Origin: Bacillota bacterium
GTDB lineage: Bacteria; Bacillota; Sulfobacillia; JAJZYS01; JAJYTV01
DNA: 33,768 bases
Reading direction: 5' to 3'
NCBI GenBank assembly: GCA_021793315.1
Contig: JAJYSZ010000029.1
Span: forward strand, 1 to 33,768
Positions 1 to 5,954 of this stretch are shown one piece after another; position 1 is the first letter of the stretch; every line of letters begins with the position of its first letter. The notes beneath the pieces were generated by a model that ran no database searches, was not told the DNA's origin, and worked only from the letters and a program-made list of their open reading frames with translations. The translations under genes and the position numbers were made by a program.

Positions 1-1
1 C

Positions 2-961
2 CATCCTTCCGTGCCTCGTGCAGCCTTGAGCCTGTTCTGGCGGCCGATGGTCTTCGGATTCTACGAGAACCAGGGCACAGGTCCGGGGACGGCTTGGGCA
101 TCTCTTGTGGCCCACGCAAGGCAGATCCAGATCACCAGTCCGTACTGGTACCGCATCAACGCCTCCGGCAACCTGACAAACGACATGGCAGTCCCGCAGG
201 TGACCAAGTTCGCGCACAGCCATCGCAGCTACGTCTGGCCCTTGATCGGCAACTCCGGCACCGACCCCATGTACACTACCTCGACGCGCAGCCAGATGAT
301 CGGGACGATCGAGAGCCTCGTCAAGCGCCACGGCTACGACGGCGTCCTGATCGACTTCGAATTGCTGGCGCCCTATTCGCGCGACGATCTCTCCACCTTC
401 CTGAACGACCTCGGCAAGGCACTGCACCATCAGGGCAAGGGACTCGGTGTGGCGGTCTTCCCCAAGGTGGGCATCAGTCGCGACATGAGCTACCCCTACG
501 ACTACCCGGCGCTCGGCAAGGTCACGGACGCCGTGGTGATCATGGCCTACGACCACCACTACCAGGGCGGCCCGCCCGGTGCCGTGGCGCCGCTGCCGTG
601 GGTGCGCAGCAACGTCGACTTTGCGCTCGGCCACATCCCGAGCGAGCGCATCTACCTTGGCGTCGCCTCCTACGGCTACGACTGGATGAGCTCCGGCCAG
701 ACCAGCACGGTCACGACGCTGCAGGCCCAGGCCCTGCTCAAGAAGTACGGCATCTCGCCCACCTGGGACCCGACCTCCCAGGAGTACCACTTCAGCTACG
801 TCGACGGTGGACTGCACCACGACGTCTGGTACGAGGACCAGCGTTCCTTCGGCCAGAAACTGGCGCTCGCCAAGGCGTCGCGCCTGGGCGGCATTGCCCT
901 CTGGGAGCTCGGCGGGGAGAACCCGGACATCTGGACCCAGCTGCGGCACACGATCTTCTGA
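2..961 (+). CDS. Glycoside hydrolase family 18 domain protein (5' end outside window)
   Basis: The reading frame is open to the left edge, so the start probably lies outside; the GTG at 11 is only the first in-window start codon. The visible part is nearly a whole GH18 TIM barrel. It opens with MVFGFYEN, carries the strand-4 catalytic signature DGVLIDFE (acid/base Glu about residue 117 from the GTG), then VVIMAYDHHY and a closing GGIALWELGG strand. The signature lacks the middle Asp of DxxDxDxE, as in the spore-cortex SleL/YaaH branch of GH18. Such enzymes cleave N-acetylglucosaminyl bonds in peptidoglycan or chitin. In a spore former a cortex-lytic role is plausible, and LysM or export domains could lie upstream, but that is inference. 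The stop is only 4 nt from the stop of the convergent EamA gene. Confidence 0.8.
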   Translation, partial: HPSVPRAALSLFWRPMVFGFYENQGTGPGTAWASLVAHARQIQITSPYWYRINASGNLTNDMAVPQVTKFAHSHRSYVWPLIGNSGTDPMYTTSTRSQMIGTIESLVKRHGYDGVLIDFELLAPYSRDDLSTFLNDLGKALHHQGKGLGVAVFPKVGISRDMSYPYDYPALGKVTDAVVIMAYDHHYQGGPPGAVAPLPWVRSNVDFALGHIPSERIYLGVASYGYDWMSSGQTSTVTTLQAQALLKKYGISPTWDPTSQEYHFSYVDGGLHHDVWYEDQRSFGQKLALAKASRLGGIALWELGGENPDIWTQLRHTIF

Positions 962-965
962 CACG

Positions 966-1769
966 TCAGGCAAGGAGGACCGCGCCGAGGACAACGAGCG
1001 CGGTCCCAGCCCAAGCGAGGGGCGTCGGACGTTCGCGCAGTCTCATATAGCCGAGTCCCGCGGCAAACAGCGGTGCCGTCTGACGCATCGCCACTGTGGG
1101 TGCCAGCGGCCCGAGGCGATAGGCGTAGAGGAGCAGCAGGTACGACGCGAGGCTCAGGGCGCCGAAGACCGGAGCCAGGCGATCCCCCGGACCGGTCGCC
1201 GCTCGCACGGCGAAGGGGGCTGTGAGCACGGTGGCGCCGGTGTAGAGCAGAGCGATGTAGAGCAGCGGCGGGGCATACTGCACGCCCCGGCTGTCGACGA
1301 AGGTGTAGGCGGCGATCAGCACGCCAATCCAGGCCACGCGCAGCAGGTCGCGCGGGCGTTCAGGCTTGCCCGACACGAGGACGCTGCCCAGCAGCACAAG
1401 CGCGATGGCGGCCCATGCGAGAGGCTGCTGGGTCTGGCCGAGCAGCACGAGGGCGGCCAGGGACGCCAGCAGCACGCCGCCTGCGCGCGAAAGCGTATAG
1501 GCCCAGTGAAGTTCACCTGTGCGGTAGGCGGCGGCCAGCGACGTGAAGTAGAGGGCGTGCACCACGGCGGTCGCCAGCAGGTATGGCCAGAGGTCCTCCC
1601 AGGCGGCGTCCCGCCAGAGTCCCACCGACAGCATCAGGGCCAGGACCGCGGAGGAGCCGGTGAGCAGCCACATGAACCTGAGACGCCCGCTCTCCTGCCG
1701 TGCCGCCGCGTTCCACAGGACATGCAGCACAGCGGAGGCGAGCGCCAGCAGCAGGGCCATCTGCGACAT
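966..1769 (-). CDS. EamA/DMT-family transporter
   Basis: This 267-residue, very hydrophobic protein has about ten predicted membrane segments arranged as two similar halves, typical of the drug/metabolite transporter (EamA) superfamily. Features seen are an early ASAVLHVLWNAAARQ helix and a C-terminal repeat ending in ALVVLGAVLLA. Family members export amino acids, metabolites or drugs; the substrate cannot be inferred. The ATG start has an unusually complete Shine-Dalgarno (GGAGGTGATC) just upstream. It is the last gene of a three-gene minus-strand operon behind the Dabb protein (27 nt gap). Confidence 0.85.
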   Translation of the reverse strand: MSQMALLLALASAVLHVLWNAAARQESGRLRFMWLLTGSSAVLALMLSVGLWRDAAWEDLWPYLLATAVVHALYFTSLAAAYRTGELHWAYTLSRAGGVLLASLAALVLLGQTQQPLAWAAIALVLLGSVLVSGKPERPRDLLRVAWIGVLIAAYTFVDSRGVQYAPPLLYIALLYTGATVLTAPFAVRAATGPGDRLAPVFGALSLASYLLLLYAYRLGPLAPTVAMRQTAPLFAAGLGYMRLRERPTPLAWAGTALVVLGAVLLA

Positions 1770-1796
1770 GGGATCACCTCCCCGGCCGCAGCTCGC

Positions 1797-2099
1797 TCAG
1801 AGCTCGATCTGCGCCGACCAGCCGGCTTCGCGCAGCGGGCTCAGGGTCTCCTGCACGAACTTGCGGTGCCGAGGGTCCTCGATGTAGGCGGTGAAGTCCG
1901 CTGGCGACCGGAAATCGAGAGAGACGGCGTAGTCGGCGGGCACGCCGGAGCTGCCCGGCAATCGGAGCGCCGTGCCAACGTGGCCGTCGGCGACGGCTGG
2001 AATCTCCCTCAGCAGCTGCCGGAACGCGGCGTCGAGAGCGGCGACCTCTTCGGAGCGGACGCCCTCCTTGAACTTGAGCAGCAGGACATGGCGGATCAT
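1797..2099 (-). CDS. Dabb (stress-responsive A/B barrel) domain protein
   Basis: The 100-residue protein begins MIRHVLLLKFKEG, the typical first strand of the dimeric alpha/beta barrel (Dabb) family. A middle section (YAVSLDFRSPADFTAYIEDPRHRKFV) matches the family's second half, where the conserved His sits near the barrel mouth. Length is normal. Members are small cytosolic proteins of mostly unknown function, some stress-induced, some catalysing ring reactions. The ATG is preceded by GAGGAGGT at good spacing. It lies 11 nt behind the membrane protein gene and ahead of the EamA transporter, so the three are probably cotranscribed. Confidence 0.85.
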   Translation of the reverse strand: MIRHVLLLKFKEGVRSEEVAALDAAFRQLLREIPAVADGHVGTALRLPGSSGVPADYAVSLDFRSPADFTAYIEDPRHRKFVQETLSPLREAGWSAQIEL

Positions 2100-2110
2100 G
2101 GCGGACCTCC

Positions 2111-2896
2111 TCAGGAGATGATGTCGGCTGGCGCGGCAGTTGCGGTGTGGGTGCGGTAGGTTGCGAACGCCAGGGCTGTCGAGAGCCAGAGTACTGCCGG
2201 ACTGAGGACGATGCCGAGCAGCTGGCCCGACGTGCCGAGGACCTGCTCGATGAGCCCTGCCGCAAGGTCAATGACGATGGCGACCAACAGGACAAGTAGC
2301 CAGTGCCCGAAGCGCCCGCGTCCGTAGGCTGCCGCGAACGCCTGCGAAAAGGCCACGAGAACGGGGACCTGGTCGACGTAGACCTGCGCCTGGGCGGCCT
2401 GCATATAGGGCCCCACGGCCGCGACCAGCACGATGACGATGACGGCGAAGATGCCAAGCAGTCGGTAGACGTCCGTCAAGTTCAGGTTCGCAAGGGACGT
2501 GACGTGGCTGAGGCCCGTGAAGGCGCCCGTCACGGCGAGCAGGAGCAGGATGACGATCGTCAGCGCGATGCCGATCAGGAGGTTGACGCCGAACAGGCCC
2601 AAGGTGCGCCCCCACAGGCGGTAGCCGCGGGTCCAGAAGGCGCTGGGCGGATCCCCGCGCGCCGCCTCCCCCAGGGCGCCGAGCGCGGCGCCGTAGCCGA
2701 ACGCGAGCTCGGCTACGACCGCCAGGACGCCGATCAGCACCACAAGCCCGCCGGCCTGACCGGCGTGGGCGGCGGCGTCGATGGCGACCAGCCCCACGAT
2801 CAGCGCCGCCGCCACGATCGTCAGCAGCAGCTGGACGTAGACATCCGCCCTCGTACGTAAGATCCGGCCCCAAAGGGAAAAGATCGAGGAGACCAC
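2111..2896 (-). CDS. Multi-pass membrane protein of unknown function
   Basis: The 261-residue protein has about six hydrophobic segments with short polar loops and no enzymatic motif I can recognise. The N-terminus is amphipathic and basic (SLWGRILRTRAD) before the first membrane helix. The general look is that of bacterial membrane proteins of the GlpQ-membrane-domain or DUF-type families, but I do not assign one. The start is GTG, with an AAGGGGTGG ribosome binding site upstream. It heads the minus-strand operon with the Dabb and EamA genes. A perfect 12-bp palindrome, TTCATGCATGAA (2908-2919), lies just upstream and could be an operator. Confidence 0.7.
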   Translation of the reverse strand: MVSSIFSLWGRILRTRADVYVQLLLTIVAAALIVGLVAIDAAAHAGQAGGLVVLIGVLAVVAELAFGYGAALGALGEAARGDPPSAFWTRGYRLWGRTLGLFGVNLLIGIALTIVILLLLAVTGAFTGLSHVTSLANLNLTDVYRLLGIFAVIVIVLVAAVGPYMQAAQAQVYVDQVPVLVAFSQAFAAAYGRGRFGHWLLVLLVAIVIDLAAGLIEQVLGTSGQLLGIVLSPAVLWLSTALAFATYRTHTATAAPADIIS

Positions 2897-3036
2897 CCGA
2901 CCACCCCTTCATGCATGAAAACGTCCCGCAGCCGGGCCCGGGATCACCATTCAGTTCGCCCAGGCGGCCTGTCGCTCCTTCGCCAAGGCAGCATCGGGCA
3001 CCGTCCCGCATAGCATCGAGTAGCGGGGGTGACCCA

Positions 3037-3309
3037 ATGGCCGGCGCTGCCGACGAGAAGCACCATGCCCTGAACCTGCGCGACCGCCGTCTGATGGAAC
3101 TGACGGGCGTGACCAAGGTGGAGTCGTTCGACGAGCACGAGATCGCCCTTTCCACGCAGCTCGGAGTACTTTCGGTCAAGGGTGAGAACCTGCACATCAA
3201 GCACCTTGACCTCGAAAACGGCGACCTCCAGCTGGATGGCACCATCCTGACGCTCAGCTACCAGCAGGAGAGCCGGCGCAAGGGGCGTCTGGGCAGGCTG
3301 ATCAGATGA
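3037..3309 (+). CDS. yabP: Sporulation protein YabP
   Basis: The 90-residue product matches YabP in length and motifs: NLRDRRLMELTGVTKVESFDE, then a beta-rich section (LGVLSVKGENLHIKHLDLENGDLQLDG, quoted here only in outline) and a basic tail. YabP is needed for spore cortex or coat formation in Bacillus, where it is transcribed in the mother cell under sigma-E. The track opens the frame at 2911, but the ATG at 3037 gives the normal family length and has GGGGGTGA before it. Its stop overlaps the next start as ATGA, so yabP and yabQ are translationally coupled. I could not define a sigma-E promoter with confidence. Confidence 0.88.
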   Translation: MAGAADEKHHALNLRDRRLMELTGVTKVESFDEHEIALSTQLGVLSVKGENLHIKHLDLENGDLQLDGTILTLSYQQESRRKGRLGRLIR

Positions 3310-3617
3310 TCGATCTGCCGCTGCCGGAGCAGTTTGATCGCCTGCTGTGGGCGGCAGCCGTCGGTCTGTGCCTGGTGCCCCTTTGGTACCTTGTCGCGCG
3401 CACCTGCGGGCGACGAGGCTTCTGGCGCAGCTTTCTGGAATTCTGGCTGCTCGGCCTCCTGGGCGTCGGCGCTGCCGCGGCCCTCTTCGTCGGCACCCTG
3501 GGTGACCTTAGGGCCTACGTGCCGGTGGGATTTGCCGGCGGCGGCGCTCTCGCGGCAGGACTTCTGCACATTCTCCGGGCTCCCTGGCAGGAGACGAGGC
3601 ACAGGCACAGAATCTAA
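3306..3617 (+). CDS. yabQ: Spore cortex biosynthesis protein YabQ
   Basis: The 103-residue protein has about three membrane segments (LLWAAAVGLCLVPLWYLVA, FWLLGLLGVGAAAALFVG, a third glycine/alanine-rich one). It follows yabP with a 4-nt ATGA overlap, exactly the Bacillus arrangement. YabQ localises to the forespore outer membrane in B. subtilis and is required for cortex synthesis. Sequence conservation in this family is low, so the assignment rests on size, topology and position between yabP and divIC. A basic, His/Arg-rich tail ends the protein. Confidence 0.8.
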   Translation: MIDLPLPEQFDRLLWAAAVGLCLVPLWYLVARTCGRRGFWRSFLEFWLLGLLGVGAAAALFVGTLGDLRAYVPVGFAGGGALAAGLLHILRAPWQETRHRHRI

Positions 3618-3626
3618 TCCGACATT

Positions 3627-3658
3627 CTATCCACAAAGTGTGGACAAAATGTGGACAA
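3627..3658. promoter_or_regulatory. Cluster of three DnaA-box-like 9-mers
   Basis: CTATCCACA (3627-3635, plus strand) is followed by two copies of TGTGGACAA (3639-3647 and 3650-3658), whose complement is TTGTCCACA. Each differs at one position from the DnaA box TTATCCACA, and TTGTCCACA is a common box form in high-GC bacteria. The two minus-strand copies start 11 bp apart, one helical turn. The cluster lies between yabQ and the HTH gene, upstream of divIC. It may bind DnaA as a regulatory or titration site; no dnaA, dnaN or AT-rich unwinding region is visible, so an origin is not claimed. Confidence 0.5.
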
Positions 3659-3677
3659 GCAAGGAGGCGAGGCGCAA

Positions 3678-3926
3678 GTGCACCTGGAAATCAGGGGGGC
3701 AGAGCGCCTCAGCTTTCGGGAGCGGCAGGTGGTTACCCTGAAGGAGACAGGGGTACGCCAGGACGCCATCGCGCGTCAGCTCTCGTTGAGCGAGTCCAGT
3801 GTCGCCACCCTGCTCCATCGCGCCAAGACAAAGGGCTATCAGGTCGTCATCGTCATCGATGGTGACCCTCTGGCCTTGAACGACGACAGCTTGGAGGAGG
3901 AAGAGGAGATTGGCGAAGGCAGCTGA
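3678..3926 (+). CDS. Small sigma-70-region-4-like helix-turn-helix protein
   Basis: The 82-residue protein carries one helix-turn-helix of the sigma region 4/LuxR type: LSFRERQVVTLKETG, then DAIARQLSLSESSVATLLHRAK. The rest is a short beta-like strand (YQVVIVIDG) and a very acidic tail (SLEEEEEIGEGS). It has no core-binding region 2, so it is a DNA-binding regulator rather than a full sigma factor. The track starts at 3651, but AAGGAGG at 3661-3667 points to the GTG at 3678. It overlaps the divIC start by 17 nt, which suggests coupling with cell-division gene expression. Its upstream region holds the DnaA-like boxes. Confidence 0.65.
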   Translation: MHLEIRGAERLSFRERQVVTLKETGVRQDAIARQLSLSESSVATLLHRAKTKGYQVVIVIDGDPLALNDDSLEEEEEIGEGS

Positions 3927-4299
3927 CGCGATCGGCCTCGCAGTCCTCCGTGCACCGGCTCCTGCGCGCAAGGCGCCGGCGGAGAAGGAGGAACGGCAGA
4001 GCCAGCCCCGTCGCAAGGCGCGGCGCCGGGTGCGCCTGCGCTTCGGCCGCCTGATGTTCGCCGCGGCGATCGCCTACCTTGTGGGCGCAGGGGCGATCGG
4101 TGAGCTTCAGCTGCTGCACGTGCAGGCGCAGGAGAGCCAAGTACTCCAGAAGCTTCACGTGGTCAAGGGACATGCCGCACAGATGAAGACCGAGTTGCGC
4201 CAGCTGAGGACGCAGACGGGCGAGGCCGAGGCGGTGCGGCAGGTCTTGCACTACGCGCCCAAGAGTGGCGCACCCGTGGTGATCACGGTACAGCACTGA
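3910..4299 (+). CDS. divIC: Septum formation initiator (DivIC/FtsB family)
   Basis: The 129-residue bitopic protein has a basic cytoplasmic N-terminus (RRKARRRVRLRFGR), one membrane helix (LMFAAAIAYLVGAGAIG, about residues 48-64), and an extracytoplasmic coiled coil (ESQVLQKLHVVKGHAAQMKTE). A short C-terminal segment reading RQVLHYAPKSG replaces the usual ARexlgyvkpGE signature. This is the DivIC/FtsB plan; in Bacillus, DivIC works with FtsL and DivIB in the division septum. The start is TTG behind GGAGGAGG at good spacing, and it overlaps the HTH gene. Position after yabP-yabQ supports divIC. Confidence 0.8.
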   Translation: MAKAADAIGLAVLRAPAPARKAPAEKEERQSQPRRKARRRVRLRFGRLMFAAAIAYLVGAGAIGELQLLHVQAQESQVLQKLHVVKGHAAQMKTELRQLRTQTGEAEAVRQVLHYAPKSGAPVVITVQH

Positions 4300-4418
4300 A
4301 GTGTGGCGTTCGGCGGTAGCCGGGCGAACAAAAGGGAAGGCTCCCGTTCGGGACCGTAGGGGAGATGCCGCCCATACGGGGAAGAGCGATGTCGCATGCC
4401 ATACGAGGAGGATGTCCG
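4300..4418. other. Intergenic region between divIC and the DsrE-like gene
   Basis: No gene is supported here. The stretch contains several short GC-rich self-complementary pieces (for example CCCGTTCGGG) but no T-run and no riboswitch class I recognise. It may simply be a leader for the following gene. Confidence 0.3.
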
Positions 4419-4754
4419 GTGGGCAAGATTCTTGTGCTGCTGAACGCCGGTAAGGAGGATCCGACGCGCGTGCGCTCCGGACTTGGCTTCGCAGGCGTGG
4501 CGAGCCAACGCCCGGACGTGGACAAGGTCGCCCTCATCTTCTTCGGCAATGCGGTAGAATTGTTGACCGATCCCGAGTATGTCGGCACAGCGGAGAAGTT
4601 TATCGAGCGTGGCGTCCTGACGCTGGCCTGCCAGGCGCATGCAGAGCAGAAGCAGATCAAGGACCAACTGAGCCAGGGTCCCGTCACGCTGAAGTACGTC
4701 GGCGAGGACATCGTGCGGCTGATCAACGAAGGATACCAGGTCGTCAGCTTCTGA
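4419..4754 (+). CDS. DsrE-family protein
   Basis: The 111-residue protein starts VGKILVLLNAGKEDPTRVRSG and shows the DsrE-like alternation of strands and helices, with VALIFFGNAVELL in the second strand and a closing YLV-type end (GYQVVSF). DsrE/DsrF-like proteins are small cytosolic proteins of sulfur relay or of unknown role. One Cys is visible (LTLACQAHAEQ, about residue 71), at a position often used in the family. The GTG at 4419 has GAGGAGGA at ideal spacing and is preferred to the upstream ATG at 4365. It is inserted between divIC and the S1 gene, unlike Bacillus. Confidence 0.75.
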   Translation: MGKILVLLNAGKEDPTRVRSGLGFAGVASQRPDVDKVALIFFGNAVELLTDPEYVGTAEKFIERGVLTLACQAHAEQKQIKDQLSQGPVTLKYVGEDIVRLINEGYQVVSF

Positions 4755-4809
4755 AGGGGAGCCCATCGCGCTCCGCCGGTGAGGCGAGGGGCGTCAAGCC
4801 GCCCGGTGC

Positions 4810-4830
4810 GGCCGCGTTCGCCACGCGGCC
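4810..4830. other. Perfect 7-bp inverted repeat (hairpin without T-run)
   Basis: GGCCGCG, loop TTCGCCA, CGCGGCC. It lies between the DsrE-like gene and the promoter of the S1 gene and may terminate or pause upstream transcription, although no T-run follows. Confidence 0.4.
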
Positions 4831-4877
4831 GGGGTCGGATCGGCCCGGCTTTCTACCTCCGAGAAGTTGGCCTGCGC

Positions 4878-4907
4878 TTGACTGGACGCGCAGGACCTCG
4901 CTAAACT
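4878..4907 (+). promoter_or_regulatory. Sigma-A-type promoter for the S1-domain gene
   Basis: TTGACT (4878-4883) and TAAACT (4902-4907) are separated by 18 bp, about 50 nt upstream of the preferred start of the S1 gene. This suggests that gene has its own vegetative promoter besides any readthrough from the yabP cluster. Confidence 0.5.
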
Positions 4908-4957
4908 TCGTATCAGAGGTATTGGGCGAATCAGCCCAGTTGGAAAGCGGGGAGACT

Positions 4958-5410
4958 TTGGCGGAGGAAGAGATCGTCGTTGGGTCCGTGGTCGAGGGCG
5001 TGGTGACCGGCATCACGCGCTTCGGCGCATTCGTGTTGCTCCCGGGCGGCAAGACAGGACTTGTCCACATCTCCGAAGTGGCGGATTCCTATGTCAACGA
5101 CATCAAGGAGTTCGTCAAGGAGCAGGACCAAGTCAAGGTCAAGGTTCTGTCGTACGACGGCAACCAGAAGATCGCTCTCTCCATCCGTCAGGCCAAGCCA
5201 GGCGCATCGGCCGTCCGTCCGCGCAGTGGAGGATTCAGCGGCGGCGGCGGCGGCGGCGGCGGTCATGGACGTGGACCCGCACGTCCGCAGAACTTCGAGG
5301 ACCGTCTGGCCCGGTTCATGAAGGAGAGCGAGGATAAGCAGGCGGACTTGCGCCGCCATCACGACTCGCGCCGGGGAGGTCACCACGGCCGCGGCGAAGG
5401 CTCGCTCTGA
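4958..5410 (+). CDS. yabR: S1 RNA-binding domain protein (YabR-like)
   Basis: About residues 5-75 form one S1 domain: IVVGSVVEGVVTGITRFGAF, KTGLVHISEVADSYV and KVKVLSYDGNQKIALSI match the general-stress-protein-13/YabR group. A glycine run (eight Gly), a positively charged linker and an RRHHDSRRGGHHGRG tail follow; they look disordered and RNA-binding. YabR-like proteins bind RNA or ribosomes and sit downstream of divIC in Bacillus, as here. The start is uncertain: TTG at 4958 gives a normal N-terminus with GGGGAG close upstream; TTG at 4922 or 4940 would add 12 or 6 residues. A clear terminator follows. Confidence 0.85.
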   Translation: MAEEEIVVGSVVEGVVTGITRFGAFVLLPGGKTGLVHISEVADSYVNDIKEFVKEQDQVKVKVLSYDGNQKIALSIRQAKPGASAVRPRSGGFSGGGGGGGGHGRGPARPQNFEDRLARFMKESEDKQADLRRHHDSRRGGHHGRGEGSL

Positions 5411-5427
5411 TTCGTAGCGGAACTTCC

Positions 5428-5454
5428 GGGCGTCCTTTCTGGGACGCCCTTTTT
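5428..5454 (+). terminator. Rho-independent terminator after the S1 gene
   Basis: GGGCGTCC, loop TTTCT, GGGACGCCC, then TTTTT. It closes the yabP-to-yabR cluster. Confidence 0.9.
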
Positions 5455-5526
5455 ATGCCTCAGAGACCGGTGGCCTCTTGCGCAGCCTGGACCTGAATGG
5501 CAAATTAAGTATGCCAGTCCACAGAA

Positions 5527-5533
5527 TTCGACA
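5527..5533 (+). promoter_or_regulatory. Possible Spo0A box (TTCGACA)
   Basis: TTCGACA is the reverse form of the 0A box TGTCGAA. It lies in AATTCGACAGAAAGGG, of which a near-identical copy (AATTCGGCAGAAAGGG) precedes the histidine kinase gene at 16363. A 7-mer alone is weak evidence; the shared longer context is what makes it notable. Confidence 0.3.
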
Positions 5534-5550
5534 GAAAGGGCTCGCCGCCC

Positions 5551-5877
5551 ATGTTGGCAAAAGTTCAGGTGCAGGAGCGGACGATACGCGTGGCGCTGCC
5601 GGAAGGCACGGAGCGCACGGTCACCTTCCCAACTGCGATCGCACAGGTCGTGGGGTTTAGGGAGGTCGTCGCCGTCCGCTGTGAACCCGATGCCTACACG
5701 ATGCGAGACCGCAACGTATTCGGCGTCACCGACGTGTCCGGCGAGGTGTGGCGAGTGGACGCCCGGATCGCCGGCTCCGTCTGCACGGAGATCGCCGCGC
5801 AAGCGGAACGGCTGGTCGCATCCCTCTCAGACGGGCGTGTCGTTGCGCTTGATCCGATGACCGGAAAACTGCTCTAG
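5551..5877 (+). CDS. Small protein of unknown function
   Basis: The 108-residue protein is predicted to be soluble and mostly beta. It opens KVQVQERTIRVALPEGTERTVTFPTAIA and contains a repeat-like SGEVWRVDARIAG and DGRVVALDPMTGKLL ending, the latter resembling a PQQ or WD-type blade strand. I do not recognise a family. The ATG at 5551 follows GAAAGGG at 10 nt; a TTG one codon later is possible. It stands alone between the terminator of the S1 gene and the promoter of the reductase gene. Confidence 0.6.
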   Translation: MLAKVQVQERTIRVALPEGTERTVTFPTAIAQVVGFREVVAVRCEPDAYTMRDRNVFGVTDVSGEVWRVDARIAGSVCTEIAAQAERLVASLSDGRVVALDPMTGKLL

Positions 5878-5887
5878 CCGAAGCGCT

Positions 5888-5935
5888 TTGCACGAGCGGC
5901 CGCCTTCTGGTACCATGTGCACAGATTTGTGCACA
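5888..5935 (+). promoter_or_regulatory. Promoter with twin TGTGCACA operator-like palindromes
   Basis: TTGCAC (5888-5893), 17 bp, then an extended -10 TGGTACCAT (TACCAT at 5911-5916). Two 8-bp palindromes, TGTGCACA at 5916-5923 and 5928-5935, start 12 bp apart and cover the expected transcription start. This is the geometry of a repressor site; the repressor is unknown. Only a 20-nt leader separates it from the TTG start. Confidence 0.6.
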
Positions 5936-5954
5936 CGACGGGAGAGGTAGACTT

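Noticed and set aside
807-2159. 450-residue plus-strand frame over the EamA and Dabb genes
   Set aside because: Low-complexity Gly/Arg/Gln shadow translation; the minus-strand genes have proper ribosome binding sites and families.
3627-3658. Replication origin
   Set aside because: Only three boxes, no AT-rich unwinding region, and no dnaA or dnaN beside it.
4300-4418. Riboswitch before the DsrE-like gene
   Set aside because: Short self-complementary pieces exist, but no consensus core of any class I know.
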